Shown here: one piece after another, positions 8,757-16,341 of the stretch
Layout of the letters: each line of letters starts with the position of its first letter
How positions within the stretch are numbered: the first letter of the stretch is position 1
Origin: Candidatus Latescibacterota bacterium
GTDB taxonomy: Bacteria > Latescibacterota > UBA2968
Length of the DNA: 64,000 nt
Direction of reading: 5' to 3'
NCBI GenBank assembly: GCA_022821275.1
Contig: JAJEDY010000080.1
Location: forward strand, 1-64,000
Notes under the pieces: generated by a model
What the model saw: only the letters and a program-made list of their open reading frames with translations
What the model was told of the DNA's origin: nothing
Databases searched by the model: none
Translations under genes and position numbers: made by a program

Positions 8757-8948
8757 ATGGCTGTTTTATTCATCGTCCAACCAGCAGGACAGGTAAATAA
8801 CTTTCCTGAACCAAATCAATATACGGAAATTGAGTACCTGGGGCAATATAGCGTCTGTAAATTTTTTCCGATCAAGCAGTTGCTCCGCGCGGCGATCCAG
8901 GTGTCCAATCTTGATGAATTTAGACGCAAGTTAGATTCAACAGAGTGA
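8757..8948 (+). CDS. Possible small hypothetical protein or gene remnant
   Basis: A 63-codon frame beginning MAVLFIVQPAG and containing a helical C-terminus (LRAAIQVSNLDEFRRKLDS). No Shine-Dalgarno sequence precedes the ATG and I recognise no family. It could be a real small gene, the end of a decayed gene, or chance. It fills most of the gap between the divergent flanks; the remaining bases contain a terminator. Confidence 0.25.
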   Translation: MAVLFIVQPAGQVNNFPEPNQYTEIEYLGQYSVCKFFPIKQLLRAAIQVSNLDEFRRKLDSTE

Positions 8949-8972
8949 CCCGGTTGCCCAACAAAAAATACG

Positions 8973-8998
8973 CCCCGGTAGTATTGAAACTACCGGGG
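8973..8998 (-). terminator. Terminator of the ABC/DUF1854 block
   Basis: A perfect 10-bp stem (CCCCGGTAGT with ACTACCGGGG) around a 6-nt loop. On the minus strand it is followed by a T-run, placing it just downstream of the DUF1854 gene that ends at 9016. Confidence 0.85.
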
Positions 8999-9015
8999 TA
9001 TTTCTATCTATTATT

Positions 9016-9585
9016 TTATACCACCGATTCCAACAACCCCTGGCTGCGGCGGTCCAGCGCCCGTATATCGGGCACCTCAAAGCGGTTATTATCCACATCG
9101 AAAATCATCAACCGCGTATCACTCAACCACTGTGCGTTTTCGGCGACAGACTTGGCCACAAAATCGCGCCTGCCCCGGTCAGTATCGACAGTCCAGTACG
9201 TCACGCCGTATTCATTTTGCAACGCCACGATCTTCTGGATCTCCGCCGTCAAATATCGGTTGTCCAGTTCCTCATACACCAGAACCTGGCTCTCTTCTGG
9301 CAAATCGGACAGATCCTTGATCATACAGATCGCTTCATCCTTGATATCCAGAATGCAAAAATAGCGATCCGGCTCTGACAAAGGTGCAGCGCGCACCACT
9401 TTCACGCGGGTATAGGATCGATCCTCTTCAATCGTCATCCGCAAAATCCACTGCGGTTCCTTAAACAAGCGGATCTTACCCGGGTCAACCGATTCGGGAT
9501 GCACCATCTCAATGGGTATCGGCTTCCATTCTTCTGTATTTTCTGCAATCTCTTCCACTTCCATCTCCAGCGTATCAATAGCCAT
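9016..9585 (-). CDS. DUF1854 domain protein
   Basis: A 189-residue soluble protein recognised as DUF1854 by IRLFKEPQWILRMTIEEDRSY (split here as KEPQWILRMTIEEDRS), YFCILDIKDEAICMI, VYEELDNRYLTAEI and a C-terminal DIRALDRRSQGLLESVV. DUF1854 genes are typically next to ABC exporters with N-terminal zinc ribbons, and annotation pipelines describe them as associated with cyanophycin metabolism; no cyanophycin synthetase gene is in this window. The start at ATG 9585 has GGAGA at good spacing, whereas the 4-codon extension would need a TTG. It is the downstream member of the ABC gene set and ends at a strong terminator. Confidence 0.8.
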   Translation of the reverse strand: MAIDTLEMEVEEIAENTEEWKPIPIEMVHPESVDPGKIRLFKEPQWILRMTIEEDRSYTRVKVVRAAPLSEPDRYFCILDIKDEAICMIKDLSDLPEESQVLVYEELDNRYLTAEIQKIVALQNEYGVTYWTVDTDRGRRDFVAKSVAENAQWLSDTRLMIFDVDNNRFEVPDIRALDRRSQGLLESVV

Positions 9586-9657
9586 TAAAATCTCCAATAG
9601 CCAGTTGTCAGTAGTCAGCCCACCCAGCCCCCAGCCCCAGTCCTTACCCCTCGCCTT

Positions 9658-9678
9658 TCATCTGCGACCATCTGCGGA
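9658..9678. repeat. Stop-codon-linked dispersed repeat copy
   Basis: Read in gene direction, ATCCGCAGATGGTCGCAGAT starts on the last base of the TAA stop of the ABC exporter gene ending at 9679. The neighbouring bases 9601-9657 carry C-rich low-complexity sequence (AGTCAGCCCACCCAGCCC type) with no gene. Confidence 0.75.
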
Positions 9679-11958
9679 TTACTCCAACTCTACCCCCACC
9701 GCAGTCATAAACATATCCAATGTCGTCTCTTGCTGTGTCCTGACCAGGCGATAAAAAATGCCCTCTCGATCCATCAACTCCTGATGCGTGCCGACTTCGG
9801 CGATATTGCCTTCATCCATAACCACGAGCCGATCTGCGCTGCGAAGGGTTGACAAACGGTGTGCAATGGCAAATGTCGTGCGCCCCTCGACCAGGCGCGC
9901 AATCGCTGTTTGAATCTTCTTTTCGGTTGGTGTATCCAGCGAAGACGTGGCTTCATCGAGAATGAGAATTCGCGGATTATGCAAAATCGCCCGCGCGATA
10001 GACACCCGCTGTTTTTCGCCGCCTGACAGACGCCCGCCGCTTTCCCCCACCCGCATGTCATAACCATCGGGTTTTTTCACAATAAACTCGTGTGCTTCGG
10101 CTGCGATTGCGGCGCGCATCACCTCATCAAAGGTCGCGTCGGGTTTGCCATAGGCGATATTTTCGGCAATCGTGCCGTCAAACAAAAAGGGTTGCTGATG
10201 CACCATCCCAATTTGGGATCGCAAATCGTGCAGATTCACACCGGTCATCGGTACGCCATCCACCATCAACTGCCCGCGGTCGGGATCGTAGAACCGACAC
10301 ACCAGATTGATCAGCGTTGACTTGCCAGCGCCCGATTTGCCTACAAGCCCGATCATCTCCCCCGCTTTCACCTCCAGATCAACCCCCTTGAGCACGGGCT
10401 TGCCAGGGTCATAACCAAAGAATACGGACTCGAACGCCAGATGGCCCTCAATTTTGGGCAAGCGCACGGCATCGGGTTTTTGATATGGCTCGGGTTCGGA
10501 ATCAATCACTTCGAACACGCGCTGCGCACCGGCAAATGCCCGCAGAATATAACTGTAAAAATCGCCAAACCAGCGCAGGGGTTGGTACAACATCCAGAGA
10601 TAACTCATAAATGCGATTAACGCGCCCAGTGTCAATTCACCGCCCAGAATCTGTCGCCCGCCAAAATACCACACAAAAAACACCCCTATGTTCATAAACA
10701 GGTTTGTCACGGTCCAAAAAACAAACCAGGCCCGTTCGCCCCGGGTATCCACATCGCGCAAATCTTCGTTGTACTGGTCAAAACGCTCGCTCTCCTTTGC
10801 TTCCTGCGCAAATGCTTTTACAACGCGAATACCGTGAATCGACTCATTCAACTGCGCCGATAGCCTACCCCACTTTCCCGACCACTGCGTCCAGAATGTC
10901 ATAATGCGGTACCATATCCGTGTACCGGCAAGTACAATCAGCGGAATAGGTGCTATTACAAACAGCGTGAGTTGCCAGTTCATCCACGCCAGAAATCCCA
11001 GAATGCCGACAAATAACAAACTGTTTGAAAATACATAATAAAAATCATACGTCATGATCACTTCCATGCGGTCCGTATCATTATTCATACGGGACGTCAG
11101 TGCCCCCACTTTTCGCCGATCGTAAAAGCGAACGGGCACCATCTGAAACGCGCGGTAGAGATCTTCTCGCAAATCGCCGATAGCGCGCAATCCCAACGAC
11201 CGACTCAGTGCCGCCATCACCACATCGACACCCCAGATCAAAAGCCGGATAATAACAAGTCCTAAAATCAACAGCCCCAACCGATCAAGACGATCAGTTG
11301 ACGCAATAAATGGAATCGCAACCGCGTCCCAACCCGCTGTCAAAACACCGTCAATTACATACTCCGTAATTTTGGGTGGCAACAGCGTAAATAAAGCGCT
11401 GACAAACGTCAGTGCTATGGTAGTGATCAGGCGCACGGGATAAGCCGCCATATACCCCACAATGCGCCGAAACGTCTGCCACTTTTTTAAACACGCAGCA
11501 CATACCCCATTTTTTTCGGGCAATCGCCTGCCACAATGCTCGCAGTGCGTCTGCTCCAATTCTGTGGGCAATGTTAGCAGTTCTTTATCCTTCAACTGCC
11601 GAATCCCATCGGCCACTTCGGCAAACACCGCAGTGAGAGACGGCGAATAGGGTACATGCATCCCGGGTCCCGCTTTGTGCGTCAATGCCAGAGCGCCCAA
11701 CCCCACGCGTTCCTCCACTTTCACGTCTTCCACATCGCCAATCGCCATCGCCTGCGTGCCATCCACACCCGATTCGGGAATCACCAGCACCTGTTGATCG
11801 GTTACCACCACCCACTGCGGGTTGTAATTCAGAGACTCGTCCAGATCCGTTGCCACTTGCATCAGCACGGTCTCGCCATTGGGCTTTGCCGCACTCAGCT
11901 TCTTTGCCACTGATGGCGGAAGTCTTTCGATCAATGGTTTTCCAGATACGTAATTCAT
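9679..11958 (-). CDS. ABC exporter half-transporter with PH-like region and zinc ribbon (downstream copy)
   Basis: A 759-residue exporter. Residues about 1-130 form a PH-like beta domain (QWVVVTDQQVLVIPESG), then a zinc ribbon CEHCGRRLPEKNGVCAAC (CxxC-x10-CxxC), then a six-helix type-1 exporter membrane domain (residues about 165-450), then an ATPase with Walker A GKSGAGKST, signature LSGGEKQR and Walker B ILILDEATSSLD. The lone six-helix/one-ATPase architecture means it must dimerise, probably with the homologue immediately upstream (gap 6 nt). The N-terminal extension is atypical for MsbA-like exporters and is shared by both copies. It belongs to a class co-occurring with DUF1854. The substrate is unknown. 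Confidence 0.88.
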   Translation of the reverse strand: MNYVSGKPLIERLPPSVAKKLSAAKPNGETVLMQVATDLDESLNYNPQWVVVTDQQVLVIPESGVDGTQAMAIGDVEDVKVEERVGLGALALTHKAGPGMHVPYSPSLTAVFAEVADGIRQLKDKELLTLPTELEQTHCEHCGRRLPEKNGVCAACLKKWQTFRRIVGYMAAYPVRLITTIALTFVSALFTLLPPKITEYVIDGVLTAGWDAVAIPFIASTDRLDRLGLLILGLVIIRLLIWGVDVVMAALSRSLGLRAIGDLREDLYRAFQMVPVRFYDRRKVGALTSRMNNDTDRMEVIMTYDFYYVFSNSLLFVGILGFLAWMNWQLTLFVIAPIPLIVLAGTRIWYRIMTFWTQWSGKWGRLSAQLNESIHGIRVVKAFAQEAKESERFDQYNEDLRDVDTRGERAWFVFWTVTNLFMNIGVFFVWYFGGRQILGGELTLGALIAFMSYLWMLYQPLRWFGDFYSYILRAFAGAQRVFEVIDSEPEPYQKPDAVRLPKIEGHLAFESVFFGYDPGKPVLKGVDLEVKAGEMIGLVGKSGAGKSTLINLVCRFYDPDRGQLMVDGVPMTGVNLHDLRSQIGMVHQQPFLFDGTIAENIAYGKPDATFDEVMRAAIAAEAHEFIVKKPDGYDMRVGESGGRLSGGEKQRVSIARAILHNPRILILDEATSSLDTPTEKKIQTAIARLVEGRTTFAIAHRLSTLRSADRLVVMDEGNIAEVGTHQELMDREGIFYRLVRTQQETTLDMFMTAVGVELE

Positions 11959-11964
11959 GTGAAC

Positions 11965-14193
11965 CTATTCCTTAATCGCAATAATCTGTGAAATCTCTTC
12001 TTGCATCTGCACCAATTTGTAAAACATGCCCTTCTTTTCAAGCAATTCTCGGTGCGTTCCCATTTCCACAATGCGTCCGGCATCCATCACCACCAGCCGA
12101 TCGGCATTGCGAAGGGTGGATAAACGGTGGGCGATTGCAAAAGTCGTTCGTCCTTTGACCAATCGCACAACCGCATCTTGAATGCGTTTTTCCGTTTGCA
12201 CATCAACAGACGACGTGGCTTCGTCTAAGATCAAAATTCTGGGATCGTGTAAAATGGCTCGTGCAATGGACACGCGTTGCCGTTCACCTCCCGAAAGCGA
12301 TTCTCCACGCTCGCCGATAAGCGTATCATAGCCATCGGGCTTTGTCACAATAAAGTCGTGTGCATGGGCCGCCCTGGCCGCTTTCACAATCTCATCGAAT
12401 GTCGCCCCCGGTTTGCCATAGCCGATATTTTCTGCAATACTACCCGAAAACAGAAACGGCTCTTGCAACACAATGCCGATTTGAGACCGCAAATCCTCCA
12501 GCCGAATATCGCGCAAATTCACCCCATCCACCTCAATGCTTCCGCGGTCAACATCGTAGAACCGACAAATCAGATTTACCGTTGTCGTCTTGCCCACGCC
12601 AGATTTTCCCACCAGCCCAATCATTTCCCCCGGTTTGACATCGAGGGCGATTTCGTGAAGCACGGGCTTGCTCTTGTCGTATCCAAACGTGACGTCATTG
12701 AACTTTACGCGCCCATCAATGCGTGGCATCGGGACGGCATTGGGGTCTTGGTACGCTTCGGAGGGCGTGTCGATAATCTCAAAAATGCGCTCCGCACCGG
12801 CCATTGCGCGCGTCATCCACGAATTGACCATCCCAAACCATTCCAGCGGACCATAGAGCAACATCATATAGCTGTAAAAAGCCATCAAAGTGCCGAGTGT
12901 CAACTCCCCATCGATTACCTCCAGCCCCCCGTAATACCACACAATAATCACGCCCGCCGCCGTCAACAAGGTCATCGTTTTGTAAAAAATACCCCGGTTG
13001 ACCTCTGTCGTAATGCCGATGCGCGTCAATTTGTCATTGCGCCTTTTGAAAACCCGTATTTCCTGCTTTTCCTGTGCAAATGCCTTCACCACGCGAATGC
13101 CCGTGAGCGCTTCATTGACCCGCGCCATCGTGTCGGACCACGACTGCATCCAACTGGTAAAATATTTCCGCATCCGCCGATAAAACGCATATCCCCAGAT
13201 CATGATTAACGGAACGGGAATCAGCACCAGAATAGCCAGCGACCAACTCATCATAAACAGCGCGGCGAGGATCCCCAGCAACATCATCGCCTCGATCACC
13301 AGATAGGGCAATCCATCGACCAAAAACATCTGTAAACGACTGCTATCGGTCGTCACGCGCGACATCACGGCACCAACTTGCCGCTTGTCGTAAAATTGCA
13401 GAGATAGCAATTCCAAACGCCTGTAAAGCTGGCTGCGAATATCTGCCGTCACCCGCGCTGAAAGCCAGGTAACTGTCCAGCCGTGCGCCCATTCTCCCCC
13501 CCAGGTTATCAGCCGGATACCCACCAGAGCCAGCACGAGCCAGCCGAGCAAACTGAGCCGCTCGTCGTACAGCATCTCCGCGCCCTCGGGTAGCACCAGC
13601 ACATCATCGACAATGAGCTTGGTCACATAAGGCGGAATCAATTCGGCGACTGTCGTCACAATAGACGCCAGAGCCAGCACAAGCGCGCGTATTTTGTAGG
13701 GCTTCAAATACGATGCAATGCGTCCCAATGTTGCAAATTTGTTCAAACAGGCCGGACATATCCCATTTTTTTCGGGTAATAGGCGACCACACGATTCGCA
13801 GATTGTGCGATCCAGGTTCGCGTTGATAAAAAATTCTTGTTCCTTGCGCAACTGCTCGATCCCCCGCGTGGTCTCCGAAAACTTTTGTGCCTGTGTCAGG
13901 GAATACGGAACGTGAATAGTCGGTTTATTTTTTCGGTGAATTTCCAGACGCGCACCGCCCACCAGTGCCTCGGTGCGTGCCAGTTCAATTTCGGAAATAG
14001 GAATATCCGAAATCGAGCCATTTTGCCGTACCAGCACGCGATTGCGCGTCACAACCACCCACTGATTCCCGAAGTCACCTTTTTCATCCAGATCGGTCTG
14101 TACCCGAATGAGTTCGTCTTCCCCTTCGGGTAAAGCGTGTTTCAACCAATCCAAACTACCGTTTTGTCCATTGTCCAGTAAACGATCCATCAT
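11965..14193 (-). CDS. ABC exporter half-transporter with PH-like region and zinc ribbon (upstream copy)
   Basis: A 742-residue paralogue of the next gene, with the same order: PH-like N-terminus (QWVVVTRNRVLVRQNGS), zinc ribbon CESCGRLLPEKNGICPAC, six-helix exporter domain, and ATPase with GKSGVGKTT, LSGGERQR and LILDEATSSVD. Both ATPase sites look catalytically competent (Glu follows the Walker B Asp in each), so neither half is an obviously degenerate partner. Two adjacent ATGs (14193 and 14190) follow GGGAG. The tight spacing with the neighbouring exporter, the PPTase 26 nt upstream and the DUF1854 gene downstream suggest a single transcription unit. Confidence 0.88.
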   Translation of the reverse strand: MMDRLLDNGQNGSLDWLKHALPEGEDELIRVQTDLDEKGDFGNQWVVVTRNRVLVRQNGSISDIPISEIELARTEALVGGARLEIHRKNKPTIHVPYSLTQAQKFSETTRGIEQLRKEQEFFINANLDRTICESCGRLLPEKNGICPACLNKFATLGRIASYLKPYKIRALVLALASIVTTVAELIPPYVTKLIVDDVLVLPEGAEMLYDERLSLLGWLVLALVGIRLITWGGEWAHGWTVTWLSARVTADIRSQLYRRLELLSLQFYDKRQVGAVMSRVTTDSSRLQMFLVDGLPYLVIEAMMLLGILAALFMMSWSLAILVLIPVPLIMIWGYAFYRRMRKYFTSWMQSWSDTMARVNEALTGIRVVKAFAQEKQEIRVFKRRNDKLTRIGITTEVNRGIFYKTMTLLTAAGVIIVWYYGGLEVIDGELTLGTLMAFYSYMMLLYGPLEWFGMVNSWMTRAMAGAERIFEIIDTPSEAYQDPNAVPMPRIDGRVKFNDVTFGYDKSKPVLHEIALDVKPGEMIGLVGKSGVGKTTTVNLICRFYDVDRGSIEVDGVNLRDIRLEDLRSQIGIVLQEPFLFSGSIAENIGYGKPGATFDEIVKAARAAHAHDFIVTKPDGYDTLIGERGESLSGGERQRVSIARAILHDPRILILDEATSSVDVQTEKRIQDAVVRLVKGRTTFAIAHRLSTLRNADRLVVMDAGRIVEMGTHRELLEKKGMFYKLVQMQEEISQIIAIKE

Positions 14194-14219
14194 CTGCTCC
14201 CGAAATCGGACAGTTCCCT

Positions 14220-14954
14220 CTAATAATTCACACCTTTATTCAGACAAAGGTCGTGGATAAAGTGTTTCACTATCTTCATCTCAACATCTTTGCCCGCGAT
14301 CGCTACCGACCCGACATACTCCTCTGCGGGTTCGAGGTGTAGCAACGTCCAATCTTCTATATTGCCTTTTTTTATCCACAACAATTTTGCTTTGCGCCCC
14401 AAACTGACTTCAAAATTTTTTAATGAATGGGTAAGACCGGTGCCCATCGCTTTCAGATAGGCCTCTTTGCGCGTCCAGCAACAAAAAAAAGCCCGACGCT
14501 GTTCTTCTCGTGGCAACGCGCACAACCGCTCGTATTCGCCAGGTGCGAAAAAACGCTTCGCAATGTCTTGCATATGGCCGACTTTGCGATTGAGATGCTC
14601 TATATCAACCCCAATCTCACAGCGTCGAGAAATCGCGATAAGAGCCAGTCCAGCCGAATGGCTCAGGTTGAATCGCAATTGGGATTTGTCCCAGGGGGAT
14701 GCCAGAGCGGGTTTGCCGTGTTCGCCATAAAAAAAAGCCAGTTCACCTGGCTTGCACTGCATGTATTTGGCGAGAATCGCGCGCAGATATCCGCGTGCGG
14801 CAACAAAATGTGCCCGATGCTTTTCAAAGACAAACCTGTCAGCACGCATCCACTCATCTGCCGATAGTGTCTCGGCCAACATATGACCCTCAAATGTCTC
14901 GCGCTCTAAATCCACTGCCCAGACATGGGCAGTATCGGTTCGCAACCTATCCAT
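14220..14954 (-). CDS. 4'-phosphopantetheinyl transferase, Sfp type
   Basis: A 244-residue enzyme that transfers the phosphopantetheine arm of CoA to a Ser of carrier-protein domains. All Sfp-type motifs are present: GEHGKPAL, FNLSHSAGLAL, GVDIEHLNR with the Mg-binding Asp/Glu, FFAPGEYERL, and WTRKEAYLKAMGTGL. Length fits the Sfp/HetI group that serves secondary-metabolite carriers rather than the short AcpS. No carrier protein or NRPS/PKS gene is in the window, so its target is outside or absent. It lies between the DUF362 and ABC exporter genes, all on the minus strand with small gaps. Confidence 0.92.
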   Translation of the reverse strand: MDRLRTDTAHVWAVDLERETFEGHMLAETLSADEWMRADRFVFEKHRAHFVAARGYLRAILAKYMQCKPGELAFFYGEHGKPALASPWDKSQLRFNLSHSAGLALIAISRRCEIGVDIEHLNRKVGHMQDIAKRFFAPGEYERLCALPREEQRRAFFCCWTRKEAYLKAMGTGLTHSLKNFEVSLGRKAKLLWIKKGNIEDWTLLHLEPAEEYVGSVAIAGKDVEMKIVKHFIHDLCLNKGVNY

Positions 14955-14962
14955 TTCGCCTT

Positions 14963-14996
14963 TTATCTGCGCTCATCTGCGTCCATCTGCGGATAA
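14963..14996. repeat. Stop-codon-linked dispersed repeat copy inside the DUF362 3' end
   Basis: Three CGCAGAT units in gene direction (ATCCGCAGATGGACGCAGAT, then GAGCGCAGAT). The DUF362 reading frame runs into it, so its last residues (SADGRR) and TGA stop (14973-14975) are repeat-encoded. Confidence 0.8.
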
Positions 14997-16190
14997 ACAC
15001 GCCTCATAAGTCTCAAAGCGTTCACCTTCGGTTTCTTCGGGATCGACCAACTTGAGCCACATGCCCTGATCCTTTTTCTTTCCACTCAACTGTCTGCGGC
15101 TGCCCAAATTGGCGGGATCTGCACCGTGCCATACCACGTCGCCATCTTGCAAAAAGATAAATTCATTCCGATACCGGTCAACGATATTTCGCCGACGGTC
15201 CTGGTAAAGCAGTGCCTGCTCACAGGTGGTGCGACGCCAGCTTTCCACGATTTCCTCGCTATCTGTGCGCTCTGAATCAAACTCGGCCAGAGGCGCAGAT
15301 ACCTCGCTCTCAAAATCAATCTCGCTCAGATCAACCGTACCAAAACCGCGCCTGTCTGCGATCAACAAATGGTTGCGGTCGCGCCGAAACGGCGGAATAG
15401 GCCAATCAGACGCGGGATCGTGCCCCATCAAATGGGTACCACATGCATCGGTAGCAGTTACATGGTCACCGGCTAATAACGCATTGCAGATACGCCCCTG
15501 TCCGCCCCATTCTCTCCCCCATTGACCGGTTAGTGCATCGACAATATTCAGACAGGGTTGTGTGATCAATCCCAAATCGGGCAACACATAGGATAGGCGG
15601 ATAAAATGGTGATAATAGGATCGCACGCGGCCGTGTGGCAGTGTGATCGGGGGCAAGCCAAAAAGGTTTTTCATGCAAAGCGTAACCCCCATAAACAGAT
15701 GATTCTTCATCTTCGCCACAGAAACCACCTCGGCCCCTTCAAAACACGCGCTGAGTGTATAGCGATCAAACATACATCCGCCCCCCGGCACGTCATACTG
15801 TTTGAACGGCGGCGCGTTTGAATCGACAAATCCCACATCGTATTCTTTCAAAATATGCGCGTAATTAAAATCCTCACCCATCAGATGTTCGCGCGTATAG
15901 GGATTGGTATCCGTCGCAATGATTTCCGCACGGGTTCGTTCTCGCAACAAACGGAAAACAGCGCGTGCGACCATATCATCGACCAGCTCGCGCCGCCGCC
16001 CCATGTAGTAAATAATGCGATTGTGTAATTTCATCATATTGAGCTTGATCACAATCCGATTGGCTTTCTCCAGCTTTTCCCACGACCGATGCAATGGGTC
16101 TGTAATGCGGCGCAGCGTCTGGTATATTTCTTCCTCTGACGCTCGCCAATTGCAATGCGCCGCGCGAACCTTGTAATTTTTCTCCGCCAT
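14973..16190 (-). CDS. DUF362 domain protein
   Basis: A 405-residue protein recognised as DUF362 by the central block VSVAKMKNHLFMGVTLCMKN followed by LFGLPP, with earlier NRIVIKLNMMK and IIATDTNPYTREHL. DUF362 proteins often carry ferredoxin domains; none is visible here. Function is not established. ATG 16190 follows AGAGG and gives the natural N-terminus MAEKNYKVRAAHCNW; the extra 38 codons of open frame upstream are probably leader. It is the first gene of a minus-strand run (DUF362, PPTase, two exporters, DUF1854) and diverges from the asparagine-synthetase-like gene. Confidence 0.8.
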   Translation of the reverse strand: MAEKNYKVRAAHCNWRASEEEIYQTLRRITDPLHRSWEKLEKANRIVIKLNMMKLHNRIIYYMGRRRELVDDMVARAVFRLLRERTRAEIIATDTNPYTREHLMGEDFNYAHILKEYDVGFVDSNAPPFKQYDVPGGGCMFDRYTLSACFEGAEVVSVAKMKNHLFMGVTLCMKNLFGLPPITLPHGRVRSYYHHFIRLSYVLPDLGLITQPCLNIVDALTGQWGREWGGQGRICNALLAGDHVTATDACGTHLMGHDPASDWPIPPFRRDRNHLLIADRRGFGTVDLSEIDFESEVSAPLAEFDSERTDSEEIVESWRRTTCEQALLYQDRRRNIVDRYRNEFIFLQDGDVVWHGADPANLGSRRQLSGKKKDQGMWLKLVDPEETEGERFETYEACLSADGRR

Positions 16191-16232
16191 TCCGACCTCT
16201 ATGGTTAAATGCGATGATATTAGAACTGCTTT

Positions 16233-16238
16233 ATTGTA
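16233..16238 (-). promoter_or_regulatory. Candidate -10 box (TACAAT) for the DUF362 run
   Basis: On the minus strand TACAAT lies 43 nt upstream of the DUF362 ATG in the 151-nt divergent gap. No strong -35 is visible at 17 nt. The same gap must hold the promoter of the asparagine-synthetase-like gene; TATATT near 16282 on the plus strand is a weak candidate. Confidence 0.3.
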
Positions 16239-16341
16239 CCAATAAAAACGAAAAATGAAAAGGGAAATCCTGAAGTTTTCCTTATATTGATTATATCCAA
16301 TCACGGATGAACTTCAACCGGTATTCAGATAGGCATTTTTT

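Noticed and set aside
12277-13209. 310-codon plus-strand open frame inside the upstream ABC exporter gene
   Set aside because: It is antisense to a conserved ABC transporter, has no family features and no ribosome-binding site.
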